Source of the DNA: Novosphingobium chloroacetimidivorans
Lineage (GTDB): Bacteria; Pseudomonadota; Alphaproteobacteria; Sphingomonadales; Sphingomonadaceae
DNA: 64,000 nucleotides
NCBI RefSeq assembly: GCF_014204535.1
Contig: NZ_JACHLR010000015.1
Location: 57,737-121,736 of the forward strand
Reading direction: 5' to 3'
The first letter of the stretch is position 1. Every line of letters starts with the position of its first letter. Of the stretch, positions 1 to 7,388 are shown one piece after another. The position numbers and the translations under genes were made by a program. Below the pieces are notes generated by a model. The model ran no database searches. It saw only the letters and a list, made by a program, of their open reading frames with translations, and was not told where the DNA came from.

Positions 1-96
1 TACTATCCCGCATGCTGGCGCAAATAGCGGCTGCCGCGCGGCCCATCGGCAATCCGGGACTCCCGGAGCAGGCGAAAACGCCTTATATTCAAGGCA

Positions 97-783
97 ATGC
101 TACACTCCCTTATGATCGGACGACGTGGGCTGGTGATGTCCGGCGCGGCTGCTGCCGTGAGCGCGCTCGCGGGCTCGTCGAAGCACTTGGTGGCTCCGGC
201 AGCCAAGCCGACGGCTGCGCCTCAGGCGCCTTCATTGGCGCAGGCCCGCCCTGCAATGGTTCCCGCGGCACCGACACCCGAGCCACAGATCGTACGCGAG
301 GCGCTCGCGGCGCTTGACGGGCACGGACGCCGGGTGCCGCATCATGACCGCATTGCCGTCGTGGACTTTTCCGTGCCCTCGGCGCAGCCGCGCATGAAGG
401 TCATTGATATCGCCTCGGGCAAGGCGAAGGATTTCCTCGTGGCGCATGGCTCCGGATCGGACCCCGGGCACACCGGCTATCTGCACAAGTTCTCGAACGT
501 GCCCGATTCAAACGCGTCCAGCCAGGGCGCCTTCGTGACCGCGGACTACTACGTGGGCAAGCACGGACGCTCGCAGCGCCTGCTCGGGCTGGATCCGACA
601 AACAACAATGCGTTGGAGCGTGCGATCGTGGTGCACGGCGCCTGGTACGCCAACGCGGACATGATCCCCGCGCACGGCAAGCTGGGCCGCAGCCAGGGCT
701 GCTTCGCCGTCGGCGAGACCGAACTTGCGGCACTGTTCGAACATCTCGGCCCCGGGCGGATGATCTACTCGGCCAAGGCCTGA
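97..783 (+). CDS. L,D-transpeptidase catalytic-domain protein (YkuD_2 type), exported
   Basis: A 228-residue protein expected to act on peptidoglycan in the periplasm. Residues 8-26 form a twin-arginine-like signal (GRRGLVMSG followed by Ala-rich hydrophobic residues), then a Pro/Ala-rich linker to about residue 60. The catalytic part ends in HGAWYAN (His180) and GRSQGCFAV (Ser199, Gly201, Cys202), the His...S-x-G-C arrangement of the murein L,D-transpeptidase family usually named YkuD_2; Cys202 would be the nucleophile. The ATG at 97 has AAGG only 2 nt upstream; an in-frame ATG at 112 would start nearer the RR motif. It precedes a second, unrelated L,D-transpeptidase gene but is separated from it by an EcfG-type promoter, so the two need not be co-transcribed. 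The exact substrate cannot be told from sequence. Confidence 0.85.
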   Translation: MLHSLMIGRRGLVMSGAAAAVSALAGSSKHLVAPAAKPTAAPQAPSLAQARPAMVPAAPTPEPQIVREALAALDGHGRRVPHHDRIAVVDFSVPSAQPRMKVIDIASGKAKDFLVAHGSGSDPGHTGYLHKFSNVPDSNASSQGAFVTADYYVGKHGRSQRLLGLDPTNNNALERAIVVHGAWYANADMIPAHGKLGRSQGCFAVGETELAALFEHLGPGRMIYSAKA

Positions 784-810
784 GCCCGCGCGCTCCGCAG
801 AGCCCGCTTC

Positions 811-836
811 GGAACAGGGGTTTACCCCCGAGCGTT
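811..836 (+). promoter_or_regulatory. EcfG (general stress sigma) promoter before the L,D-transpeptidase lipoprotein gene
   Basis: GGAAC at 811-815, a 17-nt spacer and CGTTAA starting at 833. This matches the alphaproteobacterial EcfG consensus GGAAC-N16/17-cGTT at every consensus base. The TTG start codon lies 28 nt after the -10 element, with GGGAG between them. The promoter identity is inferred from the consensus. Confidence 0.7.
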
Positions 837-864
837 AAGCACCTGGAATCACGGGAGCAGGCGC

Positions 865-1968
865 TTGAGACATCACTTACTTCTGACGTGTGCGGCGTTG
901 ATCGGCCTGTCTGCGTGCAACCAGGTCGCTCCTGGCGGGGACAATGGCAAAGACGGCCAGCAGGCGGCCGCACCCGCAGCGGCGAACCAGAACGCGGACC
1001 AGTACAAAGGCTTCGTATTCACAGACGCGCCTGAGGCTGGACAGCCGTTCCAGGCACCGGCCAACATGGCGATCGAAGTGGCGCTGGATCGGCTCGGCTT
1101 CTCGTCCGGCGTGATCGACGGCAAGGCGACCCGGCTGGACACCGCGGCATTGAAGGGCTTCCAGCTCGCCAACAACCTGCCCGAGACGGGCAAGCTGGAC
1201 GATGCGACCAAGCAGGCGCTGGGCGCTGCGGCTCAACTGCCCGCGACACGGATGGTGACCATTCCGGAGGAGTTCGCGCGCGGACCGTTCAAGCCGGACC
1301 TGCCGAAGGAAACGGGAAAGCAGGCCGGCTTTGACCACCTGTCCTACCGCAACCTCAGCGAAGCGCTGGCCGAACGCTTCCATACGACGCCCGAGATGCT
1401 GGCCGCGCTGAACGGCGGTCCGGGTGCGAAAATCGGAGCGGGCACGGCGATCCGCGTTCCCAATGTGGCGGACGCGGATGTGACGAAGCTGGGCAAGGAT
1501 GAGCGCGGCTGGAACCAGACGCTGCTGACGCTCGGCGTCTCGCCCGAGCAACCGCAGGCCGACCGGGTCGAGGTCTCCAAGTCCGCCGGGACGCTGCGGG
1601 CCTACGACGCCTCGGGCAAGCTATTGGTGCAGTTCCCGGTCACGACCGGCAGCAAGCACGATCCTCTGCCGCTGGGGGACTGGAAGATCCTGGGTGTCAG
1701 CAAGAACCCGGACTTCCATTACAATCCCAAGCTGTTCTGGGACGTGAGCGATTCCAAGAAGGACGCGCTGCTCAAGCCCGGTCCGAACGGGCCGGTCGGC
1801 GTAGTCTGGCTCGATCTGTCGAAGGAGCACTACGGCATCCACGGCACCGGCGAGCCCGCCTCGATCGGGCAGAGCGAAAGCCATGGCTGCGTACGCCTGA
1901 CCAACTGGGATGCGGCGCGGCTTGCGCAGATGGTCAAGGCCGGCACCAAGGTCGTGTTCAAGGCCTGA
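865..1968 (+). CDS. L,D-transpeptidase lipoprotein with peptidoglycan-binding domain
   Basis: A 367-residue ErfK/YbiS/YcfS-type L,D-transpeptidase. The N-terminus is a lipoprotein signal with lipobox LSAC (Cys18), so the enzyme should be membrane-anchored in the envelope. Residues about 62-120 resemble a peptidoglycan-binding domain (repeating helices with GxIDGK and TGKLDDAT), followed by a short LysM-like stretch around 160-200. The YkuD catalytic domain ends in IHGTGEP (His326) and SHGCVRL (Ser339, His340, Cys342, Arg344), the full active-site signature. The start is a TTG with GGGAG 7 nt upstream; no better ATG precedes the lipobox. The gene sits directly behind an EcfG-type promoter, which points to induction in the general stress response, where 3-3 cross-linking would strengthen the wall. 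Confidence 0.9.
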   Translation: MRHHLLLTCAALIGLSACNQVAPGGDNGKDGQQAAAPAAANQNADQYKGFVFTDAPEAGQPFQAPANMAIEVALDRLGFSSGVIDGKATRLDTAALKGFQLANNLPETGKLDDATKQALGAAAQLPATRMVTIPEEFARGPFKPDLPKETGKQAGFDHLSYRNLSEALAERFHTTPEMLAALNGGPGAKIGAGTAIRVPNVADADVTKLGKDERGWNQTLLTLGVSPEQPQADRVEVSKSAGTLRAYDASGKLLVQFPVTTGSKHDPLPLGDWKILGVSKNPDFHYNPKLFWDVSDSKKDALLKPGPNGPVGVVWLDLSKEHYGIHGTGEPASIGQSESHGCVRLTNWDAARLAQMVKAGTKVVFKA

Positions 1969-2061
1969 GGTGGCATCGCGCGGCGTGGCGGCCGCGCGAT
2001 CCTCCCGCAACGGCCGGAGTAGCCGCCCCATTTACGACATGCGCGAACCGGTGTACTCGCA

Positions 2062-2083
2062 GTGCTGTACACCTGTACAGCAC
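2062..2083. promoter_or_regulatory. Perfect 10-bp inverted repeat, candidate operator
   Basis: Arms GTGCTGTACA (2062-2071) and TGTACAGCAC (2074-2083) are exact reverse complements separated by CC. The repeat ends 21 nt before the ATG of the dioxygenase gene, with the ribosome-binding GGGAG (2091-2095) between. A dyad this long and this close to a start is typical of a dimeric repressor site. The regulator is not adjacent, so its identity is unknown. A hairpin in the mRNA leader is the alternative. Confidence 0.55.
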
Positions 2084-2104
2084 AAGTTCCGGGAGCTGCG
2101 GCTG

Positions 2105-2953
2105 ATGGCCATTCACTTCGAAAATATAAAGCAATTCATCGGCTCGCGTGTGTCGTGGGACGATCGCGCCGACGTGTTCACGCCCGACGCGGCAGACGCG
2201 ATTCGCCAGAAGGTGGAAGAGCGGACTGTCCTTGTCTTCCCGCAGATCGACCTGACCGACGAAGAGCAGCTCAAGATCACCGACCTCATGGGCGGCAAGG
2301 TCCGCCTGACCGGCCGGTTCAACAAGCAGGACAACGACGAGGACGTCTACCAGGTCACGCTGGACGAAAAGATCAACCCTCAACCGGAATATGTGCTGGG
2401 CACCTTCTTCTGGCACATGGATGGCATCACGGTCGACATGCCGCCGCCGTTCGCGACGCTGCTGTCCTGCCGGATCGCGCCCGACAAAGGTGGCGAAACC
2501 GAGTTCGCGAGCACGTACGCGGCCTATGAAGGCCTGCCCGACGAGGAGAAGGATGCGCTCGAGGGGCTGAAGGCGGTCCACTCGGTTCGCGCCAGCCTCT
2601 CGCCGATCGCGGACGCCATACCCGAGAAGCACCGCGAGAAGGTTCTGGGCATCGGCCTGATCAAGGAGCACCCGGTGATCTGGACCCATGCTTCGGGTCG
2701 CAAGTCGATGGTGATCGGCACCACCGCAGACCATATCGTCGGCATGGATATACCAGCCGGCCGCGCGCTGCTGATCCGACTGCAAGAGTGGGCGGCCCAG
2801 CCGGCCTTCTCGCTGCGCCACAAGTGGACCAAGGGCGACTTCGTAATCTGGGACAACACCGGCGCGATGCACCGGGCGATCCCTTACGACAAGTCGACGG
2901 GCCGCATGATGCACCGCACGTCGATCGCCGGCACCGAGGCCGTGGCAGCCTGA
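2105..2953 (+). CDS. TauD/TfdA-family 2-oxoglutarate-dependent dioxygenase
   Basis: A 282-residue cytosolic non-haem Fe(II) oxygenase. The iron ligands are visible as HMD (His104, Asp106) and the distal His256 in AMHRAIPYD; Arg271 in MMHRTS is the expected 2-oxoglutarate carboxylate anchor. Family members hydroxylate taurine, sulfate esters, chlorophenoxyacetates or similar small acids, releasing succinate and CO2; the substrate here cannot be assigned. The frame is open upstream, but the ATG at 2105 is preceded by GGGAG at 9 nt and gives the family's usual N-terminus. The perfect palindrome just upstream suggests substrate-responsive repression. Confidence 0.88.
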   Translation: MAIHFENIKQFIGSRVSWDDRADVFTPDAADAIRQKVEERTVLVFPQIDLTDEEQLKITDLMGGKVRLTGRFNKQDNDEDVYQVTLDEKINPQPEYVLGTFFWHMDGITVDMPPPFATLLSCRIAPDKGGETEFASTYAAYEGLPDEEKDALEGLKAVHSVRASLSPIADAIPEKHREKVLGIGLIKEHPVIWTHASGRKSMVIGTTADHIVGMDIPAGRALLIRLQEWAAQPAFSLRHKWTKGDFVIWDNTGAMHRAIPYDKSTGRMMHRTSIAGTEAVAA

Positions 2954-3391
2954 TCATGACGTCGTCCCGGGCTTGACCCGGGACCGGTTTCGGCAGTGAT
3001 GAACCTGTCGGCGAGATGCTGGCGATGGGGGCATGGACGGACGACGCCGCGGACGGTGGTGGCCGGGGTGTAACCCTATGGTCGCGCACTCCGCCGATGG
3101 TGACACCCTCCGTCAGTCCTGCGGACTGCCACCTCCCCTTGCAGGGGAGGATCTGATGGTGCTTAGCGTCCGGGCTTCGGAGGGAACTGCTTGGGCAGCG
3201 AATGGCGGTGGGATTTGGCGTCCGATCGCCAGTCCATATCTTCGCCGGCAACCTCTCGTCAGGCCGAGACTCCCCTCCACCACCTTCGGTGGTCCCCCTC
3301 CCCGTACCGGGGAGGACAGCAAGGGTTCTTGCTTGGAATGGCGGATCGGATATCCGCTGTTCTGGCTTGCCGCGGAAGCGCGGGGGCCGGC
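2954..3391. other. Gene-free interval with GC-rich palindromic repeats
   Basis: No convincing gene in these 438 bases. Two palindromic elements stand out: CCTCCCC/GGGGAGG around TTGCA at 3132-3150, and at 3272-3315 a compound element with CACCttcgGTG followed by CCTCCCCG/CGGGGAGG. They belong to the same repeat types as those near mfd, inside the E2 gene and after tuf. Open frames here have repeat-like composition and no recognisable domain. Confidence 0.6.
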
Positions 3392-3940
3392 TCAGTTCGC
3401 CGCGAGGTTTGCTGCGGTGTAGCACTCGATGACGTACGCCAGCGGCTTGCCGTCGGGCAGCAGCAGCCGTGCGCGGTGGGTTGAGATCGTGCCGGCGGGA
3501 CAGGTGTCTGCCCGGCCCGGGACCGTCGGCAAAGGAACCCGGCGGAAGGCGAGCGCTGCCACCACTTTGCCGAACGGCGTGTCGGTGGTGCGCAGCGCAT
3601 CGCGCATCTCAGGCGTGAGGCGTGCGGGAACGTACCAGTTCCAGGCGATCGAAAGCGCCTTGTCGCCACAGGACAAGCGCACGTGGCGGATCGCCACTGC
3701 ATCCCTGGCATCGACACCGAGCCGCTTGCGCACCTGCGCCGAAGCTCGGCCGGTCGACGTGCCCAGACTTTGCGCCCGGATGATCGCCGGCGTGGCGATG
3801 CGGCGGCGCCCGCACCACTCCTCGAGCGCGCGGGTCGCGCTGTCGTGACGGGCCAGGACCGCTTCGAAGGTCGCAAGAGGAACCGTGGACGGGTTCGCGG
3901 CCAAGGCGGTGGCAACCCCGACGGTAGCAGTCATGAGCAT
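3392..3940 (-). CDS. Hypothetical protein, possible chorismate-lyase/UTRA-like fold
   Basis: A 182-residue protein not recognised with confidence. It opens with a short hydrophobic segment (possible signal), then a helix with FEAVLARHDSATRALEEWC, a middle part with alternating strands (SIAWNWYVPARL) and the C-terminal motif HRARLLLPDGKPLAYVIECY. A helix followed by an antiparallel sheet ending in DGxPLAYVIE recalls chorismate lyase-like and UTRA ligand-binding domains; this is a pattern impression only. It stands alone, reading toward the repeat-filled interval, with no shared operon. The start at 3940 has no strong ribosome site; an ATG two codons later is equally possible. Confidence 0.55.
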   Translation of the reverse strand: MLMTATVGVATALAANPSTVPLATFEAVLARHDSATRALEEWCGRRRIATPAIIRAQSLGTSTGRASAQVRKRLGVDARDAVAIRHVRLSCGDKALSIAWNWYVPARLTPEMRDALRTTDTPFGKVVAALAFRRVPLPTVPGRADTCPAGTISTHRARLLLPDGKPLAYVIECYTAANLAAN

Positions 3941-4089
3941 GCCCGGCAGCGCCTTTCGTCCAGCTATTCATGACCCCTAGCAACTTGGGCTTGATCCCCG
4001 CTTCCGCTCGACCTTCGTCCGACTACCGCCGCCGAGCCGCGGTAGGAGAGATAACGAAGGGTTCCTGAGCCGGGCCCGTGAACAGAGCG

Positions 4090-4851
4090 CTAGATGCCGC
4101 CGACGACGGCAGCCTTGTCGATCGCAGCCAATCCCTCGGCCAGGGCCCGGGTACAGGCGGCGAGCTGATCGGCCTCGGTCGAGCGGACGACGAAGTTGGC
4201 GCCCGTGCGGCCCTCCCGCCAGAAGGGATAGCTGCCGATCTGGCAGCCGGCATGCGCCTTCTCGGTCTGGCGCAGCAGGTCGGCGACCTCGCTTTCCGCG
4301 ACCCACGAACCGATCGTCTCGGTCAGCAGAGGCGCGCCACCCTCCAGCGTGCCGGTGAGCGCCTCCAGCATGCCGGCCGTGATCTGTGGCACTCCCGCCA
4401 TGATGAACAGGTTCTGGAACTTGATGCCCGGTGCGCCGGTGTAGCGATTGGGGATCAGCTCGGCGCCCTCGGGCACGCGCGCCATGCGCAGGCGTGCATC
4501 GTTGAGGCCGCCGCGCGTCTGGTAGTACTCTTCCAGGATCGCGCGCGCTTCGGGATGGACGATGACGGGCACGCCCACCGCCTCGGCGATCGCATCGACG
4601 GTGATGTCGTCGTGCGTCGGCCCGATGCCGCCGGTGGTGAAGACGTAGTCGTTGCGCGCCCGCAAGGTGTTCACCGCCTCTATGATCGCGCCGGTCACGT
4701 CCGCCACGACCCGCACTTCGGAGAGGCGGATGTTCTGCACGCCCAGCCAGCCGGCGATCTGCGCGATGTTCTTGTCATGCGTGCGTCCGGAGAGGATCTC
4801 ATCGCCGATCACGATCAGCGCTGCGGTGTAGATGCGGGAAGATTCGGCCAT
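4090..4851 (-). CDS. CinA N-terminal / MoaB-type molybdopterin-binding domain protein
   Basis: A 253-residue protein made of the MoCF (MoaB/MogA) domain found at the N-terminus of competence/damage-inducible CinA. Visible motifs are GDEILSGRTHDKN (from residue 17) and TTGGIGPTHDD, which bind the pterin or nucleotide in this family. The C-terminal CinA deamidase domain is absent, as in many alphaproteobacterial stand-alone versions. The in vivo substrate is uncertain; relatives hydrolyse nucleotide-linked compounds or act in molybdopterin metabolism. It lies about 100 nt downstream of the branched-chain dehydrogenase operon on the same strand, so read-through is possible but no functional tie is evident. 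Confidence 0.82.
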   Translation of the reverse strand: MAESSRIYTAALIVIGDEILSGRTHDKNIAQIAGWLGVQNIRLSEVRVVADVTGAIIEAVNTLRARNDYVFTTGGIGPTHDDITVDAIAEAVGVPVIVHPEARAILEEYYQTRGGLNDARLRMARVPEGAELIPNRYTGAPGIKFQNLFIMAGVPQITAGMLEALTGTLEGGAPLLTETIGSWVAESEVADLLRQTEKAHAGCQIGSYPFWREGRTGANFVVRSTEADQLAACTRALAEGLAAIDKAAVVGGI

Positions 4852-4951
4852 GGGAGCAAGGCCTAGGACAATTGGCGTTCGCCTGCCACCCGCACGCGCA
4901 ACATCTGGCGGGCTGCCATCGTCGTCTTGCTTGCCCGCGGCGGGATCGCCA

Positions 4952-6331
4952 TCAGCCCGCCAGCAGCACTGCCGGAGCCTCGATCAGCTTCTTCAACGCC
5001 TGGGCGAAGCTCGCCGCGTCCCAGCCGTCGACCACGCGATGGTCGCAGCTCATGGAGATGTTCATCAGCTTGCGCTTCTCCACCCGCTCGTGCCCGTCGG
5101 GCCCGGCCACGTACATCGGCCGCTCGACGATGCGGTTGGGGCCGATGATCGCCACCTCCGGACGGTTGATGACCGGCGTGGTCGCGACGCCGCCCATCGG
5201 TCCCAGCGAAGTGACGGTAATGGTCGAGCCGGACAGCTCGGCGGACTTGGCGCTGCCGTCGCGCGCGGCTTGCGCCAGGCGGCCGATCTCGGCGGCGAGC
5301 TGCCACAGGTTGCGATCCTGCGCGTCGCGGATCACCGGCACCATCAGGCCCGCCGGCGTCTGCGCGGCGAGCCCCAGGTGCACCGCGCCATAGCGCGTCA
5401 CCACGCCCGCCTCGTCGTCGTAGTGCGCGTTGAGCATCGGGAACTCGGGGATCAGGCGGCAGATCGCGGTGATCAGGAAGGGCAGCATGGTCAGCTTCGG
5501 GCGATCTCCGCGGCTGGCGTTGAGCTGCGCCCTCGCCTCTTCCAGCATGGTGACATCGTACTCCTCCACATAGGAGAAGTGCGGGATGTTGCGCTTGGAC
5601 GCGGCCATGTTCTCGGCGATGCGGCGGCGCAGCCCGATGACGCGGACCTGCTCGTCCCGCCCCTTGCGACCGGCCGGCTGGAACCCACCTGCGGCGTTGT
5701 AGGCGAGGAACTGGTCGAGGTCGGCATGGCGCACGCGGCCATCCTCTGCGGGGCGCACTTCGCCAAGATCGATGCCGAGGTCCTGCGCCCGCTTGCGCAC
5801 GGCAGGGCTGGCGAGAACCTTGGCCGCAACCTTTGTGCGCGGGCTCACCTCCCTCTCCTCTGAAGGGGAGAGGGTCGGGGAGAGGGGCTTTTTCTCCACG
5901 GCGGGGCGCGGTGCCGGCCCCTCTCCCAACCCTCTCCCCTTCAGAGGAGAGGGCTCAGGATCGGCCTGGATCGCCCTGTCGGCATCGCCCGCATCCGGGT
6001 TCTCGGCCTCGATACGCTCTGCGATCACCTCCGCCTTGGGTGCGGGCGCTGTCGCGGCGGAAGGATCGCTTGCGCCCTCCTCGTCCTCGCCCTCGGTTTC
6101 GATCACCACCAGCGGCGATCCGATGGCGATCACGTCGCCCTCCGCGCCGGCGACCTCGATCACCTTGCCCGAAACCGGGCTTTCCATTTCGACCGTCGCC
6201 TTGTCGGTCATCATATCGGCGACGCGGTCGTCTTCCTCGACCATGTCGCCCACCTTGACGTGCCAGGCGACGATCTCGGCCTCGGCGATGCCCTCGCCGA
6301 TGTCGGGCAGGCGGAATGTGTAGCGGCCCAT
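4952..6331 (-). CDS. bkdB: Branched-chain 2-oxoacid dehydrogenase E2 (dihydrolipoyl acyltransferase)
   Basis: A 459-residue E2 core subunit that transfers the acyl group from lipoate to CoA. Order: lipoyl domain 1-80 with the lipoylated Lys44 in MTDKATVEM; a long acidic, Pro-rich linker; a peripheral-subunit-binding domain around 175-210 (ASPAVRKRAQDLGIDL); and the catalytic domain ending in CDHRVVDGWD (His431, Asp435). AAGGA precedes the ATG by 9 nt. The stop of the E1beta gene is only 4 nt upstream, so translation is probably coupled. Oddity: residues about 127-162 (SPLKGRGLGEGP, then PLSPTLSPSEERE) are the in-frame translation of two copies of a palindromic repeat otherwise seen between genes, inserted into the flexible linker. 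Confidence 0.93.
   Translation of the reverse strand: MGRYTFRLPDIGEGIAEAEIVAWHVKVGDMVEEDDRVADMMTDKATVEMESPVSGKVIEVAGAEGDVIAIGSPLVVIETEGEDEEGASDPSAATAPAPKAEVIAERIEAENPDAGDADRAIQADPEPSPLKGRGLGEGPAPRPAVEKKPLSPTLSPSEEREVSPRTKVAAKVLASPAVRKRAQDLGIDLGEVRPAEDGRVRHADLDQFLAYNAAGGFQPAGRKGRDEQVRVIGLRRRIAENMAASKRNIPHFSYVEEYDVTMLEEARAQLNASRGDRPKLTMLPFLITAICRLIPEFPMLNAHYDDEAGVVTRYGAVHLGLAAQTPAGLMVPVIRDAQDRNLWQLAAEIGRLAQAARDGSAKSAELSGSTITVTSLGPMGGVATTPVINRPEVAIIGPNRIVERPMYVAGPDGHERVEKRKLMNISMSCDHRVVDGWDAASFAQALKKLIEAPAVLLAG
5848..5953. repeat. Pair of CCTCTCC-type palindromic repeats inside the E2 coding region
   Basis: Two GC-rich repeat units in inverted orientation (arms CCTCTCCTCTGAAGGGGAGAG and its complement near 5920-5953) lie within the linker-coding part of the E2 gene. 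The length keeps the frame, and the encoded Pro/Ser/Gly-rich residues suit a flexible linker. The same CCTCTCCCC/GGGGAGAGG core occurs between genes at 39439-39459 and 50044-50065. Confidence 0.7.
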
Positions 6332-6335
6332 CGGA

Positions 6336-7388
6336 TCAATCCTTCAAGAGCCGATCGACCGCCTCGCCGATGCGGACGGGACCGGGGAAATAGGCCCACT
6401 CAAGGCTGTGCGGGTAGGGAGTGTCGAAGCCGGTCACGCGCTCCACCGGCGCTTCCAGGTGGTAGAAGCAGCGCTCCTGCACCAACGCCGAGAGCTCCGC
6501 GCCGAAGCCGGACGTGCGGGTCGCCTCATGTATCACCAGACATTTGCCGGTCTTTTCCACAGAGGCTTGCACAGTCTCGATGTCGAGCGGCACCAGCGTG
6601 CGCAGGTCGATGATCTCGGCGTCGACGCCCTTTTGCGCCAGCACGGCCTCGGCGACGTGGATCATGGTGCCGTAGGCGAGCACCGTCATCGCCGAACCCT
6701 CGCGCACCACGCGCGCCTTGCCGAGCGGGATCTTGTAGTATCCCTCCGGCACCTGGCCGCCGGGATGCGCCTTCCAGGTTTTCGAGGGGTTGTCGTAGTA
6801 GCCGTCGAACGGACCGTTGTAGATGCGCTTGGGCTCGAAGAAGATGACCGGATCGTTGTCCTCGATCGCGGCGATCAGCAGCCCCTTGGCGTCGTGCGGG
6901 GTGGACGGGATGACGGTCTTGAGGCCGGCGACATGGGTGAACAGCGCTTCGGGGCTCTGGCTGTGGGTCTGACCGCCGAAGATGCCGCCACCGAATGGCG
7001 AGCGGATGGTCATCGATGCGGTGAACTCGCCAGCAGAGCGGTACCGCATGCGGGCCGCCTCTGACACGAGCTGGTCGAGCCCGGGATAGATGTAGTCCGC
7101 GAACTGGATCTCGGGCACCGGGCGCAAACCATAGGCCGCCATGCCCACCGCCGCGCCGACGATGCCGCACTCGTTGATCGGCGAATCGAACACCCGGTGC
7201 TTGCCGTATTTCTTCTGCAGACCGGCGGTCGCCCGGAACACGCCGCCGAAGTAGCCGACGTCCTCGCCCAGGATCACCACGTCGGGATCGCGTGCCATGG
7301 TGATGTCGAGCGCCTCGTTGATCGCCTCGATCATGTTCAGCGCGCGTGCGGGCGCGTCCGCCAGGCTGACGGGCTCTTCCTCGATCAT
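6336..7388 (-). CDS. bkdA2: Branched-chain 2-oxoacid dehydrogenase E1 beta subunit
   Basis: A 350-residue transketolase-like beta subunit. It has the family N-terminus (MIEAINEALDITMARDPDVVILGEDVGYFGG), the central IQFADYIYPGLDQL and FGGGIFGGQTHSQSPEA, and the C-terminal transketolase domain (DAEIIDLRTLVPLD). It pairs with E1alpha to form the thiamine-diphosphate enzyme that decarboxylates the 2-oxoacids from Val, Leu and Ile. Its ATG overlaps the TGA of the E1alpha gene by 4 nt (ATGA), and the E2 gene follows after 4 nt, so the three form one tightly coupled operon. No E3 (lipoamide dehydrogenase) gene is adjacent; a shared E3 elsewhere is likely. Confidence 0.94.
   Translation of the reverse strand: MIEEEPVSLADAPARALNMIEAINEALDITMARDPDVVILGEDVGYFGGVFRATAGLQKKYGKHRVFDSPINECGIVGAAVGMAAYGLRPVPEIQFADYIYPGLDQLVSEAARMRYRSAGEFTASMTIRSPFGGGIFGGQTHSQSPEALFTHVAGLKTVIPSTPHDAKGLLIAAIEDNDPVIFFEPKRIYNGPFDGYYDNPSKTWKAHPGGQVPEGYYKIPLGKARVVREGSAMTVLAYGTMIHVAEAVLAQKGVDAEIIDLRTLVPLDIETVQASVEKTGKCLVIHEATRTSGFGAELSALVQERCFYHLEAPVERVTGFDTPYPHSLEWAYFPGPVRIGEAVDRLLKD

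Noticed and set aside
3132..3315. CRISPR-like array
   Set aside because: Only two different palindromes without regular spacing or identical direct repeats; they match the dispersed intergenic repeats. No CRISPR array or cas gene was seen anywhere in the window.
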